NCBI GenBank assembly: GCA_040772885.1
Contig: JAXGXF010000004.1
Span: 124,001-188,000, forward strand
Reading direction: 5' to 3'
DNA from: Pullichristensenella sp002068815
GTDB taxonomy: Bacteria; Bacillota; Clostridia; Christensenellales; Aristaeellaceae
DNA length: 64,000 bases
A program made the translations under genes and the position numbers. The notes under the pieces are model-generated. The model was not told where the DNA came from. It saw only the letters and a list, made by a program, of their open reading frames with translations, and made no database searches. Below, one piece after another: positions 25,144 through 33,536 of the stretch. Position 1 is the stretch's first letter. Each line of letters opens with the position of its first letter.

Positions 25144-25986
25144 ATGGAGGCATCGCGCCGCAAAGAGCTGGAGCGGACGGCCATGCGAATTCGGACGGTC
25201 GGGCTGGAAATGGTGCGCACGGCCCGTTCCGGGCACATAGGGGGCGCTTTTTCCCTCTCGGAGATTCTGAGTGTGCTGTATTTCGAGGCGATGAACATAC
25301 GCCCTGCGGAGCCGCGCTGGGAGGACCGCGACCGATTTGTGCTCTCCAAGGGGCACGCGACCGTGGCGCTGTACCCGACGCTGGCGTTGCGCGGCTTTTT
25401 TGATGCCGAACTTCTCAAAACGTTTCGCAGGGTCGACGGGTCGCTGTCCGGACATGCCGAAATGACGCACGTGCCGGGCGTGGACATGTCCACCGGCTCG
25501 CTGGGGCAGGGCTTTTCGGCCGCCGCCGGCATGGCGCTGGCGGGCAGAGTCTCCCGGAAGGACTACTACACCTACGCGGTGCTCGGCGACGGCGAGCTCG
25601 CGGAGGGGCAGATATGGGAGGCCGCGATGTACGCAGCCGCGCACGGACTGGATCATCTGATCGCGATCGTCGACAGCAACAAGGTGCAGCTGGACGGGAC
25701 TGTCAAGGGGATTCTCGACACCGGCGACCTCGCGGCGAAGTTCGAGAGTTTCGGCTTCTGCGTGCAGTCGATCGATGGGCACGACGTAGAGGCGATCTCC
25801 GATGCGATCGGCGCGGCGAAGGGCGCCCCCGGCAGGCCGCACACGATCATCGCGAACACCGTCAAGGGAAAGGGCGTCTCCTTCATGGAGGGGAAGGCCG
25901 CATGGCACGGGAAAACCCCGAGCGACGAGCAATTCGATCTGGCGTTTGCGGAGCTCGCGGAGCGCGCGAAGGAGGTCGAGGGATAA
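25144..25986 (+). CDS. Transketolase, N-terminal (thiamine-diphosphate-binding) subunit
   Basis: 280 residues, the length of split archaeal/Clostridia-type transketolase N subunits. HIGGAFSLSEILSVLYFEAM, FVLSKGHATVALYPTLA, GSLGQGFSAAAGMALAG and the thiamine diphosphate motif GDGELAEGQIWEAAMYAAAH ending in N (DSNKVQLDG) are all present. It needs the C subunit encoded next door. Transketolase moves two-carbon units between ketose and aldose phosphates. In a cassette with an AraB-like kinase, it would feed pentose- or tetrose-phosphate products into the pentose phosphate pathway. GGGGGAG is about 10 bp upstream of ATG 25144. Confidence 0.93.
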   Translation: MEASRRKELERTAMRIRTVGLEMVRTARSGHIGGAFSLSEILSVLYFEAMNIRPAEPRWEDRDRFVLSKGHATVALYPTLALRGFFDAELLKTFRRVDGSLSGHAEMTHVPGVDMSTGSLGQGFSAAAGMALAGRVSRKDYYTYAVLGDGELAEGQIWEAAMYAAAHGLDHLIAIVDSNKVQLDGTVKGILDTGDLAAKFESFGFCVQSIDGHDVEAISDAIGAAKGAPGRPHTIIANTVKGKGVSFMEGKAAWHGKTPSDEQFDLAFAELAERAKEVEG

Positions 25987-26930
25987 TCGCGAAGATCGCG
26001 ACGAGAAATGCATTCGGCGAGGCGCTCGTAGAGGTGGGTGCGCAGAACAACCGCGTGCTCGCATTCGACGCGGACGTGAGCACCTGCACGATGTCCTGCT
26101 ATTTCGGCGAAAAATACCCCGACCGCTTCTTCAACGTGGGCATCGCCGAGGCGAACATGGTCGGCCTCGCGGCGGGCGCGGCGTCATGCGGGTATACATG
26201 CTTTCTGAGCACGTTTGCGATGTTCGCGGCGGGCAGGACGTACGACCAAATCCGGAACACGGTCGCCTACCCGGGCCTCGACGTGAAGATCGTCGGGACG
26301 CACGCGGGCCTGACGGTCGGCGAGGACGGCGCGACGCACCAGTGCCTCGAGGACCTTGCGCTGATGCGCGTGATCCCCGGCATGGCGGTTGTCTGCCCGG
26401 CAGACGGCTTTGAGACGGCTGAAGCGGTCCGCGCGCTCGCCTCCATGAAGGGCCCCGCGTACCTGCGGCTCGGCCGGGTGGCGCTTGGCACGGCCACGGG
26501 CGGCGGCGGGTACCGCTTCGAGCTCGGCAAGGCCGCGAAGCTGCGAGAGGGCGGCGACGCGACGGTGATCGCCTGCGGCATCATGGTCGGCATGGCGCTC
26601 GAGGCCGCGGTCGCACTCTCCCGGGAAGGAATCGAGGTGCGCATGCTCGACATGCACACCGTAAAGCCGCTCGATCGCGAGGCGATCCTGTCGGCGGCCG
26701 GGGACACCGGCGCGATCGTGACCGCGGAGGAGCACAACGTGCTCGGCGGCCTCGGAAGCGCGGTGGCGGAGGTCGTCTCGGAGATCGATCACCCGGTGCC
26801 CGTCCTGAAGGTCGGCACGATGGACACCTTCGGCCGCAGCGGAAACGCGGACGCGCTGCTTAAGCTCTACGGCCTGACCCCGGAGCACATCGTGGAAAAG
26901 GTTCGCCTCGCGGTTTCCCGCAGGCACTAG
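25986..26930 (+). CDS. Transketolase, C-terminal subunit, apparently lacking a normal start codon
   Basis: About 314 residues matching the C half of transketolase: AKIATRNAFGEALVEVG, RFFNVGIAEANMVGLAAG, VGTHAGLTVGEDGATHQ and VLKVGTMDTFGRSG. The family N-terminus coincides with codon ATC at 25986, which overlaps the TAA stop of the N subunit exactly where an ATG (TAATG) would be expected. AAGGAGG lies 10 bp upstream. No ATG, GTG or TTG occurs in frame at the right place, and the next ATG would remove about 35 conserved residues. Either ATC (or ATA at 25983) is used, or there is a mutation or sequence error. It forms the heteromeric enzyme with the preceding subunit. Confidence 0.88.
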   Translation: MAKIATRNAFGEALVEVGAQNNRVLAFDADVSTCTMSCYFGEKYPDRFFNVGIAEANMVGLAAGAASCGYTCFLSTFAMFAAGRTYDQIRNTVAYPGLDVKIVGTHAGLTVGEDGATHQCLEDLALMRVIPGMAVVCPADGFETAEAVRALASMKGPAYLRLGRVALGTATGGGGYRFELGKAAKLREGGDATVIACGIMVGMALEAAVALSREGIEVRMLDMHTVKPLDREAILSAAGDTGAIVTAEEHNVLGGLGSAVAEVVSEIDHPVPVLKVGTMDTFGRSGNADALLKLYGLTPEHIVEKVRLAVSRRH

Positions 26931-26942
26931 GAGGAAAAAATC

Positions 26943-27425
26943 ATGCGCAAGATCCGGGCACAGAAACTCATGCGCGAGGCGTTCGCCCCCTACGGGAGCT
27001 ATGCAAGTATCACGGAGCCGGAGGGCTTCCACATGGGCGACTTCTACAACGACAAGCTGCTGATGCCCGTCTCGGGCGCGCTTCCGGTCGCGTTCTCGCC
27101 GCTCGTATTCCACAGGGCGGAGCCGATGCCGGTACAGGCGGCGGAATACCACAACACGACCGGCGAGGGCATCCTCGCGATGGACGACGACGTGGTCATC
27201 CACGTGGCTCCGCCCTCGGGTGACCCCGTCCCGGAGCTGACGGAGGCGTTCGTCGTGCCGAAGGGCACGATGGTGCACCTGAACCTGGGCATGTGGCACT
27301 ACGGCGGCTGGTGCCTTAACCGGGAGGAGGTGCACGTGCTGATCGTGCTCCCGCAGAGAATCTACAAAAACGACTGCACGGTCGTCCACTACGCGGAAGA
27401 GGAATGGACGGAAATCGTGCTCTAG
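26943..27425 (+). CDS. AllA-like cupin protein (ureidoglycolate lyase/DUF4867-like)
   Basis: 160 residues. LMREAFAPYGSYASI at the start and FVVPKGTMVHLNLGMWHYGG with VHVLIVLP near the end follow the ureidoglycolate-lyase-type double-stranded beta-helix; His and Glu residues in these strands could bind a metal. Genuine AllA works in allantoin breakdown, but no ureide genes are present. A sugar-acid lyase, isomerase or regulatory sensor role is therefore equally likely. GGAGGAAAAAATC precedes ATG; it lies 12 bp after transketolase and before an SDR, inside the same operon. Confidence 0.7.
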   Translation: MRKIRAQKLMREAFAPYGSYASITEPEGFHMGDFYNDKLLMPVSGALPVAFSPLVFHRAEPMPVQAAEYHNTTGEGILAMDDDVVIHVAPPSGDPVPELTEAFVVPKGTMVHLNLGMWHYGGWCLNREEVHVLIVLPQRIYKNDCTVVHYAEEEWTEIVL

Positions 27426-27457
27426 GCGGCAATTTCAACAATTTGGAGGATGAGGGC

Positions 27458-28240
27458 ATGGCGACGAACGTAATGGAGCAATTTTCCCTGAAGGACAAGG
27501 TGGCGATCGTCACCGGCGGCGGCCAGGGCCTCGGAAAATCGATGGCGATCGCGCTCGCGCAGGCGGGCGCCCACATCGTCATCGGCGCGCGCCGCGTCGA
27601 GACCTCGCGCGCGACGAGCGGTCTCATCGAGGTCGAGGGCGTGAAGTGCACGGTCGTCAAGGCCGACATGCGCGTCGAGGACGACGTCGTCCGCATGGTC
27701 GAGGCGGTCATGGCCGAGTACGGCAGGATCGACGTGCTGATCAACAACGCCGGCACGTGGCGCGGAGACGACGCGGAGAAGGTCACCACCGAGGACTGGA
27801 AGGAAGTCATCGACGTGAACCTGACCGGGCCGTTCATCGTCTCCAGGGAGGTCGGCAAGGTCATGCTCCGCCAGGGCAAGGGCTCCATCATCAACATCGG
27901 CTCCATGTCCGGAATGATCGTCAACACGCCGCAGACGCAGTGCGCGTACAACGCCTCGAAGGGCGGTCTGATCATGCTGACGAAGTCGATGGCCACCGAG
28001 TGGGCGACGCGCGGCGTGCGCGTCAACTGCCTGTGCCCGGGCTACATGCGCACCGAGATGAGCGAGGATCGCTACCGGCGCAGGGATCCGGCCATCGAGC
28101 GATGGTTCTCGATGACGCCGATGGGGAGGAGCGGCGTGACCGACGAACTGATGGGCGCGGCCGTCTATCTGGCGAGCGATGCCTCGAGCTTCGTGACCGG
28201 CACGACGCTGCTCGTCGACGGCGGCTACACCGCGTGGTAG
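27458..28240 (+). CDS. Short-chain dehydrogenase/reductase (classical SDR)
   Basis: 260 residues. The cofactor motif is TGGGQGLG (19-26), NNAG follows, then Ser in IINIGSMSG and the catalytic Tyr-x-x-x-Lys in AYNASKGGLIMLTKS. PGYMRTEMS and FVTGTTLLVDGGYTAW complete the family. The ribosome site GGAGGA is 7 bp before ATG 27458. Such enzymes oxidise or reduce a sugar or polyol hydroxyl with NAD(P). In this operon it may convert the imported polyol or aldose to the ketose that the AraB-like kinase uses. Confidence 0.92.
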   Translation: MATNVMEQFSLKDKVAIVTGGGQGLGKSMAIALAQAGAHIVIGARRVETSRATSGLIEVEGVKCTVVKADMRVEDDVVRMVEAVMAEYGRIDVLINNAGTWRGDDAEKVTTEDWKEVIDVNLTGPFIVSREVGKVMLRQGKGSIINIGSMSGMIVNTPQTQCAYNASKGGLIMLTKSMATEWATRGVRVNCLCPGYMRTEMSEDRYRRRDPAIERWFSMTPMGRSGVTDELMGAAVYLASDASSFVTGTTLLVDGGYTAW

Positions 28241-28253
28241 GCGGATTTTCCCC

Positions 28254-28283
28254 TTGACTTCGATTTACTGGAAACAGTAAAAT
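28254..28283 (+). promoter_or_regulatory. Promoter of the RbsBAC-type transport operon with internal inverted repeat
   Basis: TTGACT, 18 bp, TAAAAT. The perfect inverted repeat TTTACTG-GAAA-CAGTAAA (28264-28281) lies between the -35 and -10 and overlaps the -10 box, a repressor-type position. Confidence 0.7.
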
Positions 28284-28305
28284 GATAGAAAGGAAGGTAC
28301 ACAGT

Positions 28306-29211
28306 ATGAAGAAGGTTCTCATGATGGTTCTGGCCCTAGTCCTTTCGTTGGCGGCCGTTTCCGGCGCGCTCGCCGAGGGAGGCGTCAAGATCGGCGTCTC
28401 CGTCGCCGACCTTGCAAACGTGTTTTACGCGGACATCACCGACGGCATGAAGTCCGTCCTCAAAGAGGGCGACGAGCTCATCATCATGGACGCGGACTTC
28501 GACCCCGCCAAGCAGATCGCCGACATCGAGGACATGATCCAGCAGGGCGTCGCCGTCATGCTGGTCGATCCCGTCGACTCCGCCGCGATCCGCTCCTCGC
28601 TGGAAGCCTGCGCGGAGGCCGGCATCCCGGTGGTCGCGTACAACTCTCCGTGCGACGCGGAGGACCTGGTCGCCTCCACGGTCGCGTCCGACAACTACAT
28701 GGCGGGCGAGCTGATCGGCAAGGCGCTCGCCGAGGAGCTCAGCGGCGAGGGCAAGATCGCGATGCTGACCTACGACGTCGCGCTCGTGTGCTGGGACCGC
28801 GCGGAGGGCTTCGTGAAGGCCATCTCCGAGTACCCGGGCATGGAGGTCGTCGTCCGCCAGGAGATCACCCCCGGCACGGACACGGCGCTGCCGGTCATGG
28901 AGAACATGCTGCAGGCCTATCCGGAGATCACCGGCGCGTTCTGCCTGAATGACCCGTCCGCCATCGGCGCCGCCGCCGCCATCCAGGCCGCCGGCCTGCA
29001 CGACAAGATCAAGATCGTGGGCGTGGACGGCTCCGACGACGGCAAGGCTGCCATCGGCGACGGCAGAATGCTCGCCTCCGCCGCGCAGCACCCGGTGGAC
29101 ATCGGCGCAATCTCGATCGAGACCGCGTACAAGCTCATCGCGGGTGAGGAAGTCGAGAAGGACATCAAGGTTCCCACCGAGCTCGTCGACATCAACAACT
29201 ACAACCAGTAG
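28306..29211 (+). CDS. Sugar ABC transporter substrate-binding protein (RbsB-type)
   Basis: 301 residues. The signal peptide MKKVLMMVLALVLSLAAVSG ends ALAEG, with no lipobox Cys. The mature part KIGVSVADLANVFYADITDG, then DADFDPAKQIADIEDMI and VDPVDSAAI, and KIKIVGVDGSDDG near the end, is the pattern of ribose/galactose-type binding proteins. ATG at 28306 follows AGGAAGG. It precedes the ATPase and permease genes, giving the RbsB-A-C order. The ligand is probably a pentose, tetrose or related polyol, given the AraB-like kinase downstream. Confidence 0.92.
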   Translation: MKKVLMMVLALVLSLAAVSGALAEGGVKIGVSVADLANVFYADITDGMKSVLKEGDELIIMDADFDPAKQIADIEDMIQQGVAVMLVDPVDSAAIRSSLEACAEAGIPVVAYNSPCDAEDLVASTVASDNYMAGELIGKALAEELSGEGKIAMLTYDVALVCWDRAEGFVKAISEYPGMEVVVRQEITPGTDTALPVMENMLQAYPEITGAFCLNDPSAIGAAAAIQAAGLHDKIKIVGVDGSDDGKAAIGDGRMLASAAQHPVDIGAISIETAYKLIAGEEVEKDIKVPTELVDINNYNQ

Positions 29212-29225
29212 GACCTTCCGGGACG

Positions 29226-29257
29226 GATGCCCCATGTGGGGAACCATGTGGGGCATC
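29226..29257 (+). terminator. Intercistronic hairpin after the binding-protein gene
   Basis: GATGCCCCA pairs with TGGGGCATC, followed by TCCTTTA. Likely a partial terminator or stabilising hairpin that raises binding-protein levels over the rest. Confidence 0.65.
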
Positions 29258-29289
29258 TCCTTTAGATCATGGAAGCGGCGGTGGCATCG

Positions 29290-30816
29290 ATGGCGGAAAA
29301 CTTCTTTCTGGAGATGGAGCATATCTCCAAGACCTTTCCAGGCGCGAAGGTTTTAGACGACATAGAGCTTCGCATCCGCCCCGGCGAGGTGCGCGCGCTG
29401 ATGGGGGAGAACGGCGCCGGAAAATCGACGCTGATCAAGATCTTAGGCGGCATCTACCAGATGGACGCCGGGGGGCAGATCAAAATCGAGGGACGGCCCG
29501 TCGGCATCCGCAGCGTCGGGGACGCCCGCGCCCAAGGCATCAGCATCATCCATCAGGAGATATCGCTCGCGGACAACATGACGGTATTCGACAACCTCTT
29601 CATGGGCCGCGAGATCATGGGCAGCTCAAAGTTGTTTCTGGACGACCGGAAGATGGTCTCGGACGCGCAGGCGACCATCGACAAGATGGACATCGACGTG
29701 GACGTGCGCACGCTCGTCAAGAACCTGTCCATCGCCAAGCAGCAGATGGTCGAGATTTCGCGGGCGCTGATGTTCAACGCGCGCCTGATCGTCATGGACG
29801 AGCCGACCTCCTCGCTCACCGAAATCGAAATCGAGCAGCTTTTCCAACAGATCGACCGGCTCAGGCGGGCGGGAATCGCTGTCATATATATCTCGCACAG
29901 GATGGAGGAGATTTTCCGCGTCGCGGACTCCGTGACGGTTCTGCGCGACGGCCGTTTGATCGGCACACGGCCGGTCCGGGAGCTGTCCAGGGACGAGCTG
30001 ATTGCGATGATGGTCGGCCGGAAGCTCTCCGAAATCTACGGAAAGAGCGGTGAAAACCGGATCGGCGACGTGTGCCTCGAGGTGCGCGGCTTCCGGAACG
30101 CGCGCCTGAACGACGTGAGCTTTTCACTCCGCCGTGGCGAGGTGCTGGGCTTCGCGGGGCTGGTCGGAGCGGGGCGCAGCGAGCTCGCGCGCGCGATCTT
30201 CGGGATCGACAGGCGCGAACATGGCGAGCTGCTGTTGAACGGGCGACCCGTCAAAATCGCCCACCCGGCCGACGCCATACGCCACGGCATAGGCTTTGTG
30301 CCGGAAAACCGGAAGCTCGAGGGGCTGTTTCTCACGAACACGCTCCGGTACAACATGACGCTCCCGATCCTTCACCGGTTCATGGGGTTCGTCGGCGTGA
30401 ACCGCAAGAAGGAGATGTCGATCGTCGACAAGTACGTCCATGAGCTGTCGATCCGGATGACGGGCGTCGACCAACTGGTCAACTACCTCTCCGGCGGCAA
30501 CCAGCAGAAGGTCGTCGTCTCGAAGTGGCTGTTGACCGAGCCGACGATCCTGATCCTTGACGAGCCGACCCGCGGCATCGACGTCGGCGCGAAGTCCGAG
30601 ATATACCACCTGATCTCGGAGCTCGCCGACAAGGGCGTCGCCGTGATGATGATTTCCTCGGAGATGGAGGAGATCATCAACCTCTCCGACCGGATCATCG
30701 TGCTGCACGAGGGGACGGTGACCGGCGAAATCCCGAATGACCCCGCGCGCCGGGCGACCCAGGAAGAAATCTTGCTGCTAGCGTCAGGAGGCAACGCAAA
30801 TGAAGACAACGCGTAA
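29290..30816 (+). CDS. Sugar ABC transporter ATP-binding protein, double-domain (RbsA/MglA-type)
   Basis: 508 residues with two ABC modules. Module one has GENGAGKST, KNLSIAKQQMVEISRAL in place of a canonical signature, and LIVMDEPTSSLT. Module two has GLVGAGRSELARAIFG (degenerate Walker A, usual in this family), YLSGGNQQKVVVSKWL and LILDEPTRGIDVGAKSEIY. ATG 29290 gives MAENFFLEMEHISKTFPGAK, the usual family N-terminus; an ATG 21 bp upstream is also possible and neither has a strong ribosome site. It energises the RbsC-like channel, whose gene it overlaps by 17 bp. Confidence 0.92.
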   Translation: MAENFFLEMEHISKTFPGAKVLDDIELRIRPGEVRALMGENGAGKSTLIKILGGIYQMDAGGQIKIEGRPVGIRSVGDARAQGISIIHQEISLADNMTVFDNLFMGREIMGSSKLFLDDRKMVSDAQATIDKMDIDVDVRTLVKNLSIAKQQMVEISRALMFNARLIVMDEPTSSLTEIEIEQLFQQIDRLRRAGIAVIYISHRMEEIFRVADSVTVLRDGRLIGTRPVRELSRDELIAMMVGRKLSEIYGKSGENRIGDVCLEVRGFRNARLNDVSFSLRRGEVLGFAGLVGAGRSELARAIFGIDRREHGELLLNGRPVKIAHPADAIRHGIGFVPENRKLEGLFLTNTLRYNMTLPILHRFMGFVGVNRKKEMSIVDKYVHELSIRMTGVDQLVNYLSGGNQQKVVVSKWLLTEPTILILDEPTRGIDVGAKSEIYHLISELADKGVAVMMISSEMEEIINLSDRIIVLHEGTVTGEIPNDPARRATQEEILLLASGGNANEDNA

Positions 30817-31801
30817 ACAAATACTGGATCGCAACCCCGTCTTGCGCTTTCTGAAGCCGGTCATACAGTTTTTTCTCCGGAACTCCGGCATCCTGATCGG
30901 CCTCGCGGCGCTCGTTCTGGTCCTGTGGATCGCCACCTCGACGTTCATGAACGCGAAGAACCTCTTGACGGTTCTGCGCCAGATCTGCCAGAACGCGCTG
31001 CTCGCGTTCGGCATGACCTGCGTCCTGATCGTCGGCGGCATCGACCTGACCGTCGGGTCGGTGTTCGGCGCAAGCGGCGTCGCGATCGTGATGATGCTCA
31101 ACGGCGGCATGCCGCTTTTGCCCGCGTTTCTGATCGCGCTTCTGATGGGTACGCTGATCGGCTTCCTGAACGGCTCGGTCATCGCCTACACCGGCATGCC
31201 CGCGTTCATCGTGACGCTCTCGATGCAGCAGGTCATCCGCGGCCTCGCGTTTTTGATCACGAACGGTCGCGCGGTCGGCAGCGACCACAAGCTGTTCAAC
31301 TCGCTCGGGAACGCCTACTGGCTTAGAATCCCCGCGCCGATCTACGCGGTCGCGGCGATGATGCTGATCGTCTCGGTCATCCTCTACCGCACGAAGCTCG
31401 GACGGAGGATGTATGCGGTCGGCGGAAACGCGAACGCCGCGCGCTTTTCGGGCATACGCATACCGCGCGTCGTAATCAGCGCCTATATGATCTCCGGAAC
31501 GCTGTCGGCGCTTTCGGGCATCATCATGTCCTCGCGCATGTACTCCGGCCAGCCGTCCGCGGGCGAGGGCTACGAGTCCGACGCGATTGCCGCGGCGGTG
31601 CTCGGCGGCGTCAGCTTCACCGGCGGCGTCGGCACGATCGGCGGCGCGATCATCGGCGCGCTGGTCATCGGCGTGCTGAACAACGGCCTGAACCTTCTGA
31701 AGGTCTCCTCCTACATACAGATGATCATCAAGGGGTTGGTCATCATCGCCGCGGTCGGCGTGGACATACTGAAGGCGCGCTCGAGCAGCGCGAAGAGCTG
31801 A
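30800..31801 (+). CDS. Sugar ABC transporter permease (RbsC-type)
   Basis: 333 residues, about nine hydrophobic spans. ALLAFGMTCVLIVGGIDLTV with GSVFG and LYRTKLGRRMYAVGGNANAA with RFSGI are the RbsC family blocks; the second is the ATPase-contact loop. GGAGGCAAC is the ribosome site inside the preceding gene. It is translationally coupled to the ATPase gene and followed by the kinase gene. Confidence 0.92.
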   Translation: MKTTRKQILDRNPVLRFLKPVIQFFLRNSGILIGLAALVLVLWIATSTFMNAKNLLTVLRQICQNALLAFGMTCVLIVGGIDLTVGSVFGASGVAIVMMLNGGMPLLPAFLIALLMGTLIGFLNGSVIAYTGMPAFIVTLSMQQVIRGLAFLITNGRAVGSDHKLFNSLGNAYWLRIPAPIYAVAAMMLIVSVILYRTKLGRRMYAVGGNANAARFSGIRIPRVVISAYMISGTLSALSGIIMSSRMYSGQPSAGEGYESDAIAAAVLGGVSFTGGVGTIGGAIIGALVIGVLNNGLNLLKVSSYIQMIIKGLVIIAAVGVDILKARSSSAKS

Positions 31802-31812
31802 GGGTGGCCGCC

Positions 31813-33465
31813 GTGGACAGGCGTTTCGTCATTGGCGCGGACTTCGGGACGGACTCGGCGCGCGCGCTGATCGTCGACGTGCTCGACGGGAATGAGATCG
31901 CTGAGGCCACCGCGGGCTATCCCCGCTGGCTCGCCGGGAAATACCAGGACGCGCCCCGCCGTATGTTTCGCCAGCACCCGCTGGACTACCTCGAGGCGCT
32001 GACCTCCTGCGTGCGCGGGGCGCTCGGCCGGGCGGGCGCCGGCGTCCGCGAGCGCATTGCCGCGCTCTCGGTCGACGCGACCGGCTCCACGCCCTGCCCG
32101 GTCGACAAAAGCGGCGTGCCGCTTGCGCTGCTGCCCGAGTTCTCGGAAAATCCCGACGCGATGTTCCACCTCTGGAAGGACCACACCGCGATCGAAGAGG
32201 CGGCGGAGATCACGCGCGCGCTCCGGGACAACCGGGACGGCGTCGACTACACGCGCTACCAGGGCCCGTACGCCTCCGAGTGGTACTGGGCGAAGATATT
32301 GCACACGTCCCGGTTAAACCCCGACGTCCGCGGCGCAGCATGGTCGTGGGTCGAGCACAGCGACTGGATTCCGGCGCTTCTTTCGGGCGAGACGCGCCCG
32401 GAGAGGATGTACCGCTCGGCGTGCGGCGCGGGCCACAAGGCCTACTGGCACAGCGCGTGGGGCGGACTTCCGTCGGAAAGCTGCCTCGGGGCGCTGGACC
32501 CATACCTCGTTCAGGTCCGGCGAAGCTACGGGCGCGGACCGCTCCCCTCGACGCACGCGCTCGGCCCCTTGACCGCCGAGTGGGCCCGGCGGTTGGGGCT
32601 CGATAAGGGAGTAATCGTCGCCGGCAGCTCGTTTGACGCGCACGCGGGAGCGGTCGGCGCGGGCGTTAACGGCTCGACGATGGTCTTAAACCTCGGCACA
32701 TCCGCGGTCGACATGTTCGCCGCGCCCGCCGCAGCGTTCGCGGGGCGCGACATGGCCTACGCCGGCGGGCAGGCCGAGGACAGCATCATCCCCGGGCTCG
32801 TCGGCCTTGAGGCAGGGCAGTCGGCGTTCGGCGACGTGTACGCGTGGTTTAAAAAGCTGCTTCTGTGGCCGCTGGACGCGCTCTCCGGGAGCGCGGCGTA
32901 TCGGCGGGAACTGGAGGAAAACCTCCTCTCGGAACTCGACCGCGCGGCCGAGGCGCTGCCCATCGAAAATGGGCCGGCGGGACTCGACTGGTTCAACGGG
33001 CGGCGCTATCCGTTTGTCAACGAGCACGCGCAGAGCGCCGTCACGGGGCTTCATATGGGCACGACCGCGCCGGAGGTGTACCGCGCGCTGGTCGCTTCGA
33101 CCGCGTTCGGCCAGAAGCGCATACTCGACGCGTGGGCGGCGGAGGGCATCGAGCCGGAGAACCTCGTGGCCGTCGGGGGCATCGCGCAGAAATCCGAGTT
33201 TCTGATGCAGCTGCTCGCGGACGTCCTGGGCAGGCCGATCGGCGTCTCGAAAACCCGGCAGGCCTGCGCACGCGGCGCGGCGATCTATGCCGCGGTTGCG
33301 TCCGGGCTGTACGGGCGCATCGAGGACGCGCAGAGGGTGCTCTGCGAGGGCATGCTGCGGACGTATCTTCCCGATCCGGAGAGAGCCGCGCAATACAGGC
33401 GCCAGTACGCGCGCTATCGGAGCCTGTCGGCGTTCATGGACCCGGGGCTGCCGGGGCGCGCTTGA
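31813..33465 (+). CDS. FGGY-family ribulokinase-like carbohydrate kinase
   Basis: 550 residues, the size of AraB ribulokinases. IGADFGTDSARALIVDVLDG is the N-terminal phosphate loop with the AraB-type T-D-S-A-R. LSVDATGSTPCPVD, MFHLWKDHTAIEEA, YASEWYWAK, SWVEHSDWIPALLSG and GHKAYWH are ribulokinase-type blocks; VAVGGIAQKSEFLMQLLADV is the C-terminal adenosine-site block. Start at GTG 31813 is preferred over GTG 31804 because GAGGGTGG then has proper spacing. It phosphorylates a ketopentose or ketotetrose with ATP, trapping the sugar brought in by the transporter encoded just upstream. A second AraB-like kinase is at 42171. Confidence 0.9.
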   Translation: MDRRFVIGADFGTDSARALIVDVLDGNEIAEATAGYPRWLAGKYQDAPRRMFRQHPLDYLEALTSCVRGALGRAGAGVRERIAALSVDATGSTPCPVDKSGVPLALLPEFSENPDAMFHLWKDHTAIEEAAEITRALRDNRDGVDYTRYQGPYASEWYWAKILHTSRLNPDVRGAAWSWVEHSDWIPALLSGETRPERMYRSACGAGHKAYWHSAWGGLPSESCLGALDPYLVQVRRSYGRGPLPSTHALGPLTAEWARRLGLDKGVIVAGSSFDAHAGAVGAGVNGSTMVLNLGTSAVDMFAAPAAAFAGRDMAYAGGQAEDSIIPGLVGLEAGQSAFGDVYAWFKKLLLWPLDALSGSAAYRRELEENLLSELDRAAEALPIENGPAGLDWFNGRRYPFVNEHAQSAVTGLHMGTTAPEVYRALVASTAFGQKRILDAWAAEGIEPENLVAVGGIAQKSEFLMQLLADVLGRPIGVSKTRQACARGAAIYAAVASGLYGRIEDAQRVLCEGMLRTYLPDPERAAQYRRQYARYRSLSAFMDPGLPGRA

Positions 33466-33489
33466 CATCCGTGCGCAGAATTGTATAAT
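33462..33489 (+). promoter_or_regulatory. Promoter of the LacI gene at 33537
   Basis: Perfect TTGACA overlapping the kinase stop codon, 16 bp, perfect TATAAT. The regulator therefore has its own constitutive-looking promoter. Confidence 0.8.
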
Positions 33490-33536
33490 GATGGGAAGGA
33501 TTCCTCGAAATGTTTCGGAATTGGCGGGAGATATCT

